Source: Lachnospiraceae bacterium
GTDB taxonomy: Bacteria; Bacillota; Clostridia; Lachnospirales; Lachnospiraceae
Direction: 5' to 3'
NCBI GenBank assembly: GCA_902363825.1
Contig: CABJBK010000002.1
Coordinates: forward strand, 124,001-188,000
Length of the DNA stretch: 64,000 bases
The notes under the pieces: model-generated
What the model was told of the DNA's origin: nothing
The model's input: only the letters and a program-made list of their open reading frames with translations
Database searches by the model: none
Shown: piece after piece, positions 15,749 through 24,424 of the stretch
How positions within the stretch are numbered: the first letter of the stretch is position 1
Layout of the letters: each line of letters opens with the position of its first letter
Made by a program: the position numbers and the translations under genes

Positions 15749-17485
15749 ATGGCTTTGGATGGAATTGTCATTGCCAATCTGGTACATGAATTAAACGAAA
15801 CGGTTTTAAATACAAGGATCAGCAAGATCGCGCAGCCGGAAACGGACGAGTTACTTTTTACTTTAAAAGGAAAGGACGGACAGAAGCGTCTGCTCCTCTC
15901 CGCAAGTGCTTCCCTTCCGCTCATTTATCTGACCGGGAACAACAAGCCAAGTCCGATGACTGCGCCGAATTTCTGTATGCTGCTGCGCAAGCATATCGCA
16001 AACGGACGCATTACAAAGATCTGGCAGCCGGATATGGAGCGTATCATCAATTTTGAGATCGAACATTTAAACGAGCTCGGCGATCTGTGCCGTAAAACAC
16101 TGATCGTAGAGATCATGGGAAAGCACAGCAATATCATCTTCTGTGATGACACCGGAAGGATCATCGACAGTATCAAACATATTCCGGCGCAGGTAAGCTC
16201 CGTCCGTGAAGTCCTTCCCGGGCGCGACTATTTCATTCCGAAAACACAGGAAAAATACAATCCCCTGCATACCGATCTGGATTTTTTCCGCTCGCATGTA
16301 TGTAAAAAACCGATGAGCATCTCAAAGGCGATCTACTCTACATACACCGGGATCAGCCCCGTCATCGCAAACGAGATCTGCCACCGCGCTTCCATTGACG
16401 GAGATCAGGCGACCGATGCGCTGAGCGAGGATGCCGCACTGCATCTGTACCACAATTTTTCCTGGATGATGGAGGATGTCACCGCATGCAACTTCTCTCC
16501 GAATATCATTATGAACGGAAAAGAACCGGTTGAATTCAGTGCCTTCCATCTTTCGATCTATGAGGATTCCACCTGTGTGGATTACCCTTCGATCTCCGCT
16601 GTTTTGGAACAGTATTATGCAAAAAAGAACGAATACACCCGTATCCGCCAGAAATCCGTGGATCTGCGAAAGATCGTATCCAACACCCTCGAGCGGGAAC
16701 GGAAAAAATACGAGCTTCAGAAAAAGCAGTTAAAGGACACCGAAAAACGGGAAAAATACAAAGTATACGGCGAACTGCTCACAACTTACGGCTATCAGGC
16801 AAAGGAAGGTGACAAAAGCCTTGAGGCGATGAACTATTACACCAACGAGATGATCAAAATCCCGCTTGATGAGACGCTCTCCCCTTTGGAAAATGCGAAA
16901 AAATATTTTAACAAGTACGCGAAATTAAAACGGACTTACCAGGCTTTGACCGAACTCACCACGGAAACCGAAACCGAGATCGAGCACCTCGAATCCATCG
17001 CCACCTCACTCGACATCGCGACACAGGAGGATGATCTTTCCGAGATCCGCGAGGAACTTGTCGCTTACGGTTATCTCCGCAAAAAGAGCGGCGAAAAGAA
17101 GAAAAAGTCCAAAAGCAAACCGCTTCACTATGTTTCCTCCGACGGCTATCATATGTATGTGGGCAAAAATAATTACCAGAACGATGCACTCACCTTTAAA
17201 TTTGCTGTGGGAAACGACTGGTGGTTCCACGCCAAGGGCATGCCGGGATCACATGTCATTGTAAAGACCAACGGAGATGAACTCCCGGACGCGACTTTTG
17301 AGGAAGCGGCAAAGCTTGCCGCCTACTATTCCAAGGGCAGGGAAAATCCAAAAGTCGAGATCGACTATCTGGAAAAGAAAAATGTGAAAAAGCCAAGCGG
17401 AGCCGCTCCCGGTTTTGTGATCTACTACACGAACTACTCGATGCCGATCGAACCGGACATCACAGGGATCACACAGATCGAGTAA
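15749..17485 (+). CDS. rqcH: RqcH/NFACT family ribosome-associated quality control protein
   Basis: 578 residues from the ATG at 15749, preceded by GGAGG. It starts MALDGIVIANLVHELN, the NFACT-N domain. Middle HhH and long charged coiled-coil regions (about 290-440) follow, and then the C-terminal NFACT-R domain (YHMYVGKNNYQNDALTFK, then HAKGMPGSHVIVK). Older annotation calls such proteins fibronectin-binding. The characterised Bacillus orthologue RqcH binds obstructed 50S subunits and recruits tRNA-Ala to add degradative alanine tails. The Asp-Arg type residues needed for that activity cannot be checked reliably by eye. Confidence 0.93.
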   Translation: MALDGIVIANLVHELNETVLNTRISKIAQPETDELLFTLKGKDGQKRLLLSASASLPLIYLTGNNKPSPMTAPNFCMLLRKHIANGRITKIWQPDMERIINFEIEHLNELGDLCRKTLIVEIMGKHSNIIFCDDTGRIIDSIKHIPAQVSSVREVLPGRDYFIPKTQEKYNPLHTDLDFFRSHVCKKPMSISKAIYSTYTGISPVIANEICHRASIDGDQATDALSEDAALHLYHNFSWMMEDVTACNFSPNIIMNGKEPVEFSAFHLSIYEDSTCVDYPSISAVLEQYYAKKNEYTRIRQKSVDLRKIVSNTLERERKKYELQKKQLKDTEKREKYKVYGELLTTYGYQAKEGDKSLEAMNYYTNEMIKIPLDETLSPLENAKKYFNKYAKLKRTYQALTELTTETETEIEHLESIATSLDIATQEDDLSEIREELVAYGYLRKKSGEKKKKSKSKPLHYVSSDGYHMYVGKNNYQNDALTFKFAVGNDWWFHAKGMPGSHVIVKTNGDELPDATFEEAAKLAAYYSKGRENPKVEIDYLEKKNVKKPSGAAPGFVIYYTNYSMPIEPDITGITQIE

Positions 17486-17596
17486 TAAAATTTTTGTAAA
17501 ATTATAAGAACTTTCCAGTTTAAACTTCGGATTTTGTCACATACTATTCCTGTAACAAAAGGTTACAATCCATTCAACCACAAGGAGGAATATGAT

Positions 17597-17800
17597 ATGA
17601 CATCATCTAACAGAACTGCTGTACCGGAAGCAAAAAGCGCACTGAATAGATTCAAATACGAAGTAGCAAGTGAACTGGGAGTTCCACTTTCCGATGGGTA
17701 TAATGGTGATCTGACCTCCTGGCAGAATGGCTCTGTCGGCGGCTACATGGTCAAAAAAATGATCGAGGCCCAGGAAAGACAGATGGCAGAAAAAGAATAA
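17597..17800 (+). CDS. Small acid-soluble spore protein, alpha/beta type
   Basis: 67 residues from the ATG at 17597 with a strong AAGGAGGA site. Both family signatures are present: VPEAKSALNRFKYEVASELG, which contains the Glu-Ala site cut by the GPR germination protease, and the C-terminal NGSVGGYMVKKMIE. These proteins coat spore DNA and protect it from UV and chemicals. A single free-standing gene with its own terminator fits forespore-specific expression. It is direct evidence of a spore-former. A CATACTA at 17540-17546 resembles a sigma-G -10 box, without a clear -35 partner. Confidence 0.95.
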   Translation: MTSSNRTAVPEAKSALNRFKYEVASELGVPLSDGYNGDLTSWQNGSVGGYMVKKMIEAQERQMAEKE

Positions 17801-17823
17801 TCTCTTTTTGCCCGTAAAATAAA

Positions 17824-17876
17824 AGAAAAGCTGTTGCCAGAACTTGGATAAAGTTCCCGCTTCAGCTTTTCTTTTT
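17824..17876. terminator. Bidirectional terminator between the SASP gene and recG
   Basis: AGAAAAGCTG (17824-17833) pairs perfectly with CAGCTTTTCT (17863-17872), followed by a T run on the plus strand. The minus strand also ends in T-rich sequence, so it can serve both convergent genes. Confidence 0.8.
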
Positions 17877-19934
17877 TTAAAGATTTAACATTCCGCTCTG
17901 CTCCTGCCAGTAGCTGTCGATCCGTTCTTTCAATCCACGGTTCTGCTCTGTTTCCAGCAAAAAATCAGCCTTTAAGATCGCATCGCATTCCTCGGACGCC
18001 TGTTTTAACACTTCCGCGTCCTGATAAATATCGCCGAGTTTAAAATCCATCACACCGCTCTGACGGATCCCGAAAAAGTCTCCGGGCCCGCGCAGCTTTA
18101 AATCTTCACTTGCAATATAAAATCCGTCATTTGATTTGTTTAAGATCTGAAGGCGTTTGGATACCTGTCCACTGTCCGATCCGTTCACCATAATGCAGTA
18201 AGACTGCGCGTCTCCTCTGCCCACACGTCCTCTGAGCTGATGCAGCTGCGCAAGTCCAAAGCGTTCCGCGTTTTCGATCATCATCACCGTCGCGTTCGGC
18301 ACATTCACGCCGACCTCAATGACGGTAGTGGAAACTAACACCTGGATCTCGTTTTTTAAAAACTGTTCCATGATCCTGTTTTTCTCATCTGCTTTCATTT
18401 TTCCATGCAGACAGGCGACCACGATCCGCTCATCCAGCTGTGACCGGAGTTTTTCGGTATAATCGGTCACATTTTCGCAGTCCGAATTTTCACTTGCCTC
18501 CACCAGCGGACAGATCAGGTAAACCTGATGTCCCGCCGCCACTTCCTTCTGGATAAAATTGTAGGCTTTGGGACGGTACGCCGTGTTGACCACACAGTTT
18601 TTGATCGGCAGGCGCTTTGCTGGCACTTCATTCATGACAGAAATATCCAGATCCCCGTAAAGAATGATCGCGAGCGTACGCGGTATCGGTGTTGCGCTCA
18701 TGACAAGGATATGCGGATGACAGCCTTTTAATGCCAGCCGCTCCCGCTGTTTCACACCAAAGCGATGCTGTTCATCGGTAATGACCAATGCAAGGTTCTG
18801 ATAGATCACTTTTTCCTGGATCAGCGCGTTTGTCCCGATGATCATCGCATTCGGAAACAGCTGAATGCGCTCATAGGCATCTCTTTTCTGCTTTGGCGTA
18901 AGGGAACCTGTCACCAGAATCACCGGTATGTCAAGCCCGAACTGCCTGCAGTTTTCCAGAAACGTCTCATAGTGCTGTCTCGCAAGCACTTCCGTTGGTG
19001 CCATGATCGCAGACTGCAGTCCGTTGTGCGCCATCTCCGCCATTGCAAGGAATGCCACGATCGTCTTTCCCGATCCGACATCTCCCTGAACCAGACGCTG
19101 CATCACATAGTTTCCGTGTACATCCGCGCGGATCTCCTCCAGTGTATGCTTCTGCGCCCCTGTCAGCGGATACGGAAGCTGGCCGATCAGCTGTTCCACG
19201 AAATCATCATCGACCAGTGTAAACGGATTTTCCTCTTTCTGCGTAATTTCTTTCTGCTTACGCATATTTAAGATAAAAAGGAAAAACTCATCAAAGACCA
19301 GACGGCGTCTTGCCACGATCAGATGGGCCATATCATCCGGGAAATGGATCTGCCGGATTGCCTCGGCATACGGGATCAGATCATATTTTTGCAGCAGTTC
19401 TTCCGGCAAATACTCTTTTAACAGTTCATCCGACGCAAGTGCCTGGCGCACCGCCTTTTGCACCGCGTGATTGGTCAGCCCGAATGCCAGCGGATACACC
19501 GGAGTCAGGTTGTTCTCCACACTGTCATATTGTTCTGCCGTATAGATCGTCGGCTGTTCCATTGCAAGATCCTCGTTTTTTGCAATGACTTTTCCATAGA
19601 AAACATAGACGTTTCCAGGTTTTAACATATTTTTGATATAAGGCATCCGAAACCAGATAAACTGCATCGTCACCCCGTCCGCCTCCGCGTGTGTGGTGGT
19701 GATCTGCATCCTCCGTGTCTTTCTCACAAGCGGCGTGTTCTGTATCCGCACCACAACTGCCGCCGTCTCGCCGACAGCCACCTCGCTTATGTATTTTCTC
19801 TCTGGAAATTTTACATAATCCCGGGGATAATGAAGGAGTATATCACGCAAGGTGTATACTCCTATCTTTTGAAACAGTTTTTCTGTTTTTTCGCCAATGC
19901 CTTTGAGTTCCCGAATCGGCGAATTTAATTCCAT
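17877..19934 (-). CDS. recG: ATP-dependent DNA helicase RecG
   Basis: 685 residues. An N-terminal OB-fold wedge domain (about 60-150) precedes superfamily 2 helicase motifs: Walker A GDVGSGKTIVA, motif Ib MAPTEVLARQHYE, Walker B-type ITDEQHRFGV, MSATPIPRTLA, and motif VI QLRGRVGRGDAQSYC. RecG remodels stalled replication forks and Holliday junctions. It follows yloV by 13 bases in the conserved asp23-yloV-recG order. Confidence 0.97.
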   Translation of the reverse strand: MELNSPIRELKGIGEKTEKLFQKIGVYTLRDILLHYPRDYVKFPERKYISEVAVGETAAVVVRIQNTPLVRKTRRMQITTTHAEADGVTMQFIWFRMPYIKNMLKPGNVYVFYGKVIAKNEDLAMEQPTIYTAEQYDSVENNLTPVYPLAFGLTNHAVQKAVRQALASDELLKEYLPEELLQKYDLIPYAEAIRQIHFPDDMAHLIVARRRLVFDEFFLFILNMRKQKEITQKEENPFTLVDDDFVEQLIGQLPYPLTGAQKHTLEEIRADVHGNYVMQRLVQGDVGSGKTIVAFLAMAEMAHNGLQSAIMAPTEVLARQHYETFLENCRQFGLDIPVILVTGSLTPKQKRDAYERIQLFPNAMIIGTNALIQEKVIYQNLALVITDEQHRFGVKQRERLALKGCHPHILVMSATPIPRTLAIILYGDLDISVMNEVPAKRLPIKNCVVNTAYRPKAYNFIQKEVAAGHQVYLICPLVEASENSDCENVTDYTEKLRSQLDERIVVACLHGKMKADEKNRIMEQFLKNEIQVLVSTTVIEVGVNVPNATVMMIENAERFGLAQLHQLRGRVGRGDAQSYCIMVNGSDSGQVSKRLQILNKSNDGFYIASEDLKLRGPGDFFGIRQSGVMDFKLGDIYQDAEVLKQASEECDAILKADFLLETEQNRGLKERIDSYWQEQSGMLNL

Positions 19935-19947
19935 TCCTGTTCTCCTG

Positions 19948-21657
19948 TTATTCTACTGAAATCACATAGTAATAGATCGGCTGTCCGCCAAAGTGAACCT
20001 CGATCTCTACATCCGGATTGTCTTCCTGAATGTCCTCTGCCAGCTTATTTGCCGCTTCTTCGTCTGTCTCAGCGCCATAGTAGATGCAGATAATGGAAGA
20101 TTCTTCGTCTAACATCTGCGCAACCATATCCTTGGTCACCGCTTCCATATCAGCTCCGACAGAGAGGATCGTCTTATCGCCGATTCCCATGTAATCGCCC
20201 TGTCTGATCTGCTTGTCATCGATCACGGTATCTCTGACTGCATAAGTCACCTGACCGGTCTTTACATTATCAAGTTCCTCTGTCATACGTTTCGCATTGT
20301 CCTCCGCGGATGACTCCGGAATATAATTGATGAGCGCGGTAATACCCTGCGGTACGGTTCTGGTCGGAATGACAAAGATATTTTTATCTTCTACCAGAGA
20401 AACTGCCTGATTCGCCGCCAGAATGATGTTCTTATTGTTCGGCAGGATAAAGATGTTCTTTGCGTTTACTTTCTCGATCGCATTTAACATATCTTCCGTA
20501 CTCGGGTTCATGGTCTGACCGCCTTCGATGATATAGTCAACGCCCAGTCCACGGAAGATCTCATTGATCCCTTCTCCGATCGATACAGAGATAAATCCCA
20601 TCTCTTTTGGCTCTTCCTGTGTCTTTTCTTCTGCTGTCTCTTCCGTTTTGTCTTCCGGGAGACCTGCCGCTTGCATTTCTTTTTCTTTCATGGCGGAAAC
20701 TTTCTCATCCCGCTCAAGCTTCATGTTTTCGATAATGATCGTAGTCAGGCTTCCATAGGTCAGCGCACGCTGCATTGCCATACCCGGATCATTGGTATGT
20801 ACATGTACCTTTACGATCTCATCATCCGCTACCACAACGATAGAATCACCGATGGATTCCAGATAGGATTTGAATTCATTTTCTTTCTTGCTGCTAAACG
20901 GTTTATCCAGCATGATCAAAAACTGTGTACAGTAAGTAAATTTGATCTCCTGATTTGCCTGTGCGTCAATATAAGGATTCGATGCACTCTCAGCCGTCTG
21001 CTTCTTTGGTGCGGCACCTTCGATCGTATAGTCGATCTCCTTGCCGAGCAGTGCGTCCAGTCCGCCCTTTAAGACCTGAACGAGTCCCTGTCCGCCGGAA
21101 TCCACTACACCTGCCTGTTTTAAGACCGGAAGCATATCCGGGGTCTTTGCGAGTACCAGGTCTGCCTCTTTGATCACTTCTTCGATAAAGAATACCAGAT
21201 CATCGGTCTCATCGACCAGCTCTAACGCCTTATCCGCTCCGCCCTTTGCAACGGTAAGGATCGTACCTTCCTTCGGCTTCATAACCGCCTTGTAAGCAGT
21301 CTCGACTGCTTTCTGAAGTGCGTCACAGAGTACATTGACATCGATCACGTCATACTCCGCGATCACCTTGGCGAATCCACGGAATAACTGGGATAAGATT
21401 ACACCGGAGTTACCTCTGGCTCCTCTTAAAGAACCGGATGAAATTGCCTTTGCAAGGGATTTCATGTCCGGATTCTCAAGTGCGCTCACTTCCTTTGCGG
21501 CAGACATGATCGTCATCGACATATTGGTTCCGGTATCACCATCCGGTACCGGAAATACATTCAATTCATTGATCCATTCTTTCTTTGCATCCAGATTTTT
21601 GGCTCCAGCCAGAAACATCTTCGCCAGAACGGACGCATCTATTGTATTGATTTCCAA
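19948..21657 (-). CDS. fakA: DAK2 domain fatty-acid kinase, YloV/FakA family
   Basis: 569 residues. The N-terminal DAK2/DhaL kinase domain (about 1-205) has NVFPVPDGDTGTNMSMT with the Asp cluster that binds magnesium-ATP, and SLRGARGNSGVILSQL. A middle domain (about 235-320) and a C-terminal FakA domain follow, joined by a Glu/Lys-rich linker near 325-350. In Staphylococcus FakA phosphorylates fatty acids held by FakB; no fakB is present in this window. It lies between an Asp23 gene and recG. Confidence 0.93.
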   Translation of the reverse strand: MEINTIDASVLAKMFLAGAKNLDAKKEWINELNVFPVPDGDTGTNMSMTIMSAAKEVSALENPDMKSLAKAISSGSLRGARGNSGVILSQLFRGFAKVIAEYDVIDVNVLCDALQKAVETAYKAVMKPKEGTILTVAKGGADKALELVDETDDLVFFIEEVIKEADLVLAKTPDMLPVLKQAGVVDSGGQGLVQVLKGGLDALLGKEIDYTIEGAAPKKQTAESASNPYIDAQANQEIKFTYCTQFLIMLDKPFSSKKENEFKSYLESIGDSIVVVADDEIVKVHVHTNDPGMAMQRALTYGSLTTIIIENMKLERDEKVSAMKEKEMQAAGLPEDKTEETAEEKTQEEPKEMGFISVSIGEGINEIFRGLGVDYIIEGGQTMNPSTEDMLNAIEKVNAKNIFILPNNKNIILAANQAVSLVEDKNIFVIPTRTVPQGITALINYIPESSAEDNAKRMTEELDNVKTGQVTYAVRDTVIDDKQIRQGDYMGIGDKTILSVGADMEAVTKDMVAQMLDEESSIICIYYGAETDEEAANKLAEDIQEDNPDVEIEVHFGGQPIYYYVISVE

Positions 21658-21671
21658 CTTAAAAATCCTCC

Positions 21672-22031
21672 TTAATCAATTACTCTGACACCCTCTACGA
21701 AAATGTTGATCTTCTCAAGCTCCATTCCCGTAAATTCTTCTACTTTATATTTTACTGTCTCAATCAGGTTATCAGATACGGTACTGATGCTAACGCCATA
21801 AGAAATGATCACATGAAAATCAATCGTGATTTTGTTGTCTGCATTTACAACTACATTGATACCGTGTGTGAGATAGTCTCTCTTTAACAGTTTTACAAGG
21901 CCATCTTTCATATTTACAGCAGCCATACCGACAATTCCGAAACACTCTACTGCCACTGAGCCGGCATAAGTCGCGATTACGTCTGGATCGATTACGATTT
22001 TTCCATACTGAGTTTCCATTTGTCCTCTCAT
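21672..22031 (-). CDS. Asp23/Gls24 family envelope stress protein (YloU)
   Basis: 119 residues, starting at the ATG at 22031 (GGAGGG upstream); a second ATG at 22019 also has a possible site. The pattern GKIVIDPDVIATYAGSVAVECFG and the alternating hydrophobic core VVVNADNKITIDFHVIISYG are typical of Asp23/DUF322. These small proteins are linked to cell-envelope homeostasis. The gene is first in the asp23-yloV-recG transcript. Confidence 0.92.
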   Translation of the reverse strand: MRGQMETQYGKIVIDPDVIATYAGSVAVECFGIVGMAAVNMKDGLVKLLKRDYLTHGINVVVNADNKITIDFHVIISYGVSISTVSDNLIETVKYKVEEFTGMELEKINIFVEGVRVID

Positions 22032-22096
22032 AATTTGCCCTCCATATATCTTACCGGTTGCACAATGCCCACTGCACTGAATCCAGTATGTGATAT

Positions 22097-22125
22097 ATTA
22101 TAACCTGTTTTTTGCAAAAAAGAAA
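22097..22125 (-). promoter_or_regulatory. Probable promoter of asp23-yloV-recG
   Basis: Perfect TATAAT on the minus strand (22097-22102), about 65 bases before the gene; the -35 position reads TTTCTT (weak). Directly upstream is an imperfect inverted repeat with arms CTGTTT and AAACAG whose middle is A/T-rich. Confidence 0.5.
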
Positions 22126-22164
22126 CAGCAATTTCAGGATTTTATAATTTTTTCAAATTTTTCC

Positions 22165-22193
22165 TTGCATTTTATATTGGTTTCTGTTATTAT
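22165..22193 (+). promoter_or_regulatory. Promoter of rpmB
   Basis: TTGCAT (22165-22170), 17 bases, TATTAT (22188-22193) with a TGT extension directly before the -10 box. Confidence 0.7.
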
Positions 22194-22251
22194 ATACACG
22201 TTGTGAGCCTGCGCGACAGCAGGTTTAGTATATTCCAAGGAGGTGCTGGCG

Positions 22252-22437
22252 ATGGCAAAATGTGCAGTTTGTGGAAAAGGCGCTCATTACGGAAACAATG
22301 TGAGCCATTCTCATAGAAGATCGAATAGAATGTGGAAATCAAACATCAAATCTGTAAAATGTAAAGTAAACGGAACTCCGAAGACACTTTATGTATGTAC
22401 TTCCTGTTTGAAATCCGGAAAAGTTGAAAGAGCTTAG
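22252..22437 (+). CDS. rpmB: 50S ribosomal protein L28, zinc-binding form
   Basis: 61 residues from the ATG at 22252 with AAGGAGGT seven bases upstream. It opens MAKCAVCGKGAHYGNNVSHS and ends YVCTSCLKSGKVERA. The CxxC pairs at residues 3-6 and near 51-54 make this the zinc-ribbon form of L28. It is a lone gene with its own promoter and terminator, divergent from the asp23 operon, as in Bacillus. Confidence 0.97.
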   Translation: MAKCAVCGKGAHYGNNVSHSHRRSNRMWKSNIKSVKCKVNGTPKTLYVCTSCLKSGKVERA

Positions 22438-22443
22438 AAAATT

Positions 22444-22472
22444 AGAACTGTCGATTGCGGCAGTTCTTTTTT
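22444..22472 (+). terminator. Terminator of rpmB
   Basis: AGAACTGTCG pairs with CGGCAGTTCT (one T:G) around an ATTG loop, followed by six T. Confidence 0.85.
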
Positions 22473-22504
22473 AGTGCTTATTTTTCCGCTCTTCTCTTCT
22501 TATC

Positions 22505-22642
22505 TTAACAGCAGAACAGATTATATCCGATCACCAGACAGGCACAGATCAGCAGTATCCCGATCATCTCGTTGGCGATGAGAAGCATGAGGATCATTCC
22601 TACCGCCACGAAGAACAATGCAAAACCACAGACTCTTTTCAT
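22505..22642 (-). CDS. Small hydrophobic membrane protein, 45 residues, function unknown
   Basis: Starting at the ATG at 22642 the frame encodes MKRVCGFALFFVAVGMILML, then LIANEMIGILLICACLVIGY, then NLFCC and stop. It has two membrane segments (about 5-22 and 25-42) and four cysteines, two of them the last residues. Very similar small proteins occur widely in clostridia without assigned function, from memory rather than a search. The ribosome site is weak (GGTG). A 15-base-pair hairpin (22655-22688) ends 12 bases before the start. It follows gerW on the same strand. Confidence 0.65.
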   Translation of the reverse strand: MKRVCGFALFFVAVGMILMLLIANEMIGILLICACLVIGYNLFCC

Positions 22643-22654
22643 GACATTACACCA

Positions 22655-22688
22655 AATGGGCATATCTTATTACTAAGATATGCCCATT
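22655..22688. terminator. Perfect 15-bp inverted repeat after gerW, probable terminator or attenuator
   Basis: AATGGGCATATCTTA and TAAGATATGCCCATT flank a four-base loop. The plus-strand side is followed by a T-rich stretch and the minus-strand side by only three T, so termination downstream of gerW may be partial, with readthrough into the small membrane protein gene. Confidence 0.6.
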
Positions 22689-22709
22689 CTTATTTTCTGA
22701 TACCGACTG

Positions 22710-23171
22710 TTATGCGTTTTTTTGATCGGTCTCTTTTCCAGATACCGCGTCCGATAAGATCTCTTCCATCTCATCTCCCGCTTTCTTTTTTGCGTCCTCA
22801 TCTACGATCGCATCATTTGCGGAATTGCTTTCTTCTTTTTTTCCGGTAAAACGGTTTACAAAATCCGGCACCATATCAAGCACTTTTGTGATGCCATCCT
22901 GATTTTTGATATTCACCAACTTTGTGGTTCCATTCTGGATCACCAAAACCGCGCTCGGTGTGATCTTTCCGCCCATTCCGCCGGCTCCGTTGTTTTTCTT
23001 CTCCTGCGTGAGCGCCCCTGCCGCAACACCGAAAGAGACATCCACCAGCGGCAGAATGATCGTATCTCCAATATGGATCGCGTCCCCGACTACCGTTTTT
23101 GTTGTAATAAAGCTGTCCATTCCTTTGAATAAGGATTCTACTGTCTGATTAAATGTATTATTTTCTGCCAT
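22710..23171 (-). CDS. ytfJ: GerW family sporulation protein (YtfJ)
   Basis: 153 residues. The core VVGDAIHIGDTIILPLVDVSFGVAAGA, a Gly-rich GGMGGKITPSAVLVIQNG and a Val/Asp helix match YtfJ/GerW. The tail from about residue 115 is charged and disordered. In Bacillus the protein is forespore-made and needed for normal germination. The DUF2953 protein next upstream is its usual partner (ytfI-ytfJ), which supports the call. Confidence 0.93.
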   Translation of the reverse strand: MAENNTFNQTVESLFKGMDSFITTKTVVGDAIHIGDTIILPLVDVSFGVAAGALTQEKKNNGAGGMGGKITPSAVLVIQNGTTKLVNIKNQDGITKVLDMVPDFVNRFTGKKEESNSANDAIVDEDAKKKAGDEMEEILSDAVSGKETDQKNA

Positions 23172-23197
23172 GTTGTTTTCCTCCTGTTTCCTGCTTA

Positions 23198-24061
23198 CTA
23201 TTTTCTGATCTTTCGTATGATCTTTCGTATGTTTTTATCACGCCAGATGCGGATTCCGCTGCCAAGCGCATGTATCAGGCGGATCCGCCCTTTTACTGAA
23301 AACGTCCCCCTGATGTAAAAATCTTCTGTCTCAAAATCCGGCACGATGCTGACCTCATTCCGATATATCACCGGGAAAATACAGATCACGCCGAGAAGCT
23401 GTCCCGTCCGCGCGGGATCTCCTGTCGCAAATGTGAGATCCGCTTTTAGCTTCCTCGGTCCAAAGTGGCGCAGCAGATACCGGATCTCTGCGCATCCGTG
23501 GGAAAAAGCCGACCGGTTACTTTCATCATAAATCATCTCTTTTATATGTGCAAGATTTTTTATGATCTGTTTTAGTTTCTGCCATATTTCTGTCAGCATA
23601 CGCCGGAAATCTCTTTTTTTCCGATGCTTCGCTTTTTGTTTTTTCTTCTGTTCTTTTGGATCATTCTCCGGAAGCTCCGGGAGCTTCCGGACACTGTCCG
23701 CATCGCTTTTCTTTTCTTCTGTGAAATATGCGATTTCTTTTTCTATTTCTGTTGTTTCATCTGGAAGCTTGGTATCTGTCTGTTTTTCTTTCTGTTTTTT
23801 CCGCTTCGGATAAGTAAATACCGGTATCCCGAACAGCCGCACACACGCTGTGACCTCACCGTTTTTTATACTGCATGCCACGCGCAGCACAAAAAGCAGC
23901 CAGTTTGCCGAAATATCCGCTTTCTTTTTCTCAAGAAGCGTCCCGTCTGCCCGGTAACGGACAGGCGCAAAAAGCACCGCCAGAACAAAAAGGAGCAAAA
24001 GTCCGAGAAGGATCAAAAGCAGGATCCCGATGATCTTTAAGATTAAAAGGAGGATGTGCAT
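23198..24061 (-). CDS. DUF2953 domain membrane protein (YtfI-like)
   Basis: 287 residues from the ATG at 24061, preceded by AAAAGGAGGAT. An N-terminal membrane helix (HILLLILKIIGILLLILL and onward) is followed by a beta-rich region, a Lys/Glu-rich linker (about 90-165) and a C-terminal DUF2953 segment. The function is unknown; the gene is regularly paired with ytfJ, so a sporulation link is likely. The last codons contain a 12-base tandem duplication. Its start overlaps the upstream gene by 19 bases. Confidence 0.85.
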   Translation of the reverse strand: MHILLLILKIIGILLLILLGLLLLFVLAVLFAPVRYRADGTLLEKKKADISANWLLFVLRVACSIKNGEVTACVRLFGIPVFTYPKRKKQKEKQTDTKLPDETTEIEKEIAYFTEEKKSDADSVRKLPELPENDPKEQKKKQKAKHRKKRDFRRMLTEIWQKLKQIIKNLAHIKEMIYDESNRSAFSHGCAEIRYLLRHFGPRKLKADLTFATGDPARTGQLLGVICIFPVIYRNEVSIVPDFETEDFYIRGTFSVKGRIRLIHALGSGIRIWRDKNIRKIIRKIRK

Positions 24062-24396
24062 TGCGTCTCCTCCTTCTTTTTGGTCTTGTTTTCTCCGAGA
24101 TAGTCCGCCACACAAAAACTTCCCGTTTTCGCGTAAGCCTCACAGACGATCATTACCGCAAGTGTGACTGCCTCATCATAATCTCCCGCAAGTCCTATGA
24201 TATAAAGCTGCTTTTTCGGATAATGTTTCTGCATCAGTTCCCACGCAGGGATCAGATCTAACAGATTTTTTTCATTGGACGGTAGCGCGATCACATAGAT
24301 CCCGATCTGTCCCGCATTGTGGATGATCTTCCATTTGATGCGGTTTTTCCTGTGCGCAACGCTCTCTCCCGTATATAAATTTTTATACCATTTCAT
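24043..24396 (-). CDS. Conserved hypothetical protein upstream of ytfI-ytfJ
   Basis: A 117-residue protein I do not recognise. It has no signal peptide and no strong membrane segment; the middle (QLYIIGLAGDYDEAVTLAVM) looks like an alpha/beta fold, and the C terminus is Lys/Glu-rich. Its last 19 bases overlap the start of the DUF2953 gene, so the two are translationally coupled. Position suggests sporulation involvement, but nothing in the sequence shows a biochemical role. Confidence 0.75.
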   Translation of the reverse strand: MKWYKNLYTGESVAHRKNRIKWKIIHNAGQIGIYVIALPSNEKNLLDLIPAWELMQKHYPKKQLYIIGLAGDYDEAVTLAVMIVCEAYAKTGSFCVADYLGENKTKKKEETQCTSSF

Positions 24397-24424
24397 GAAA
24401 AGTCCTCATACCCACGAACCTGTT

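Noticed and set aside
17540..17546. CATACTA as a sigma-G -10 box before the SASP gene
   Set aside because: No acceptable -35 partner (only GTTTAA at short spacing). Sigma-G control is likely from the gene type but the site itself is not secure.
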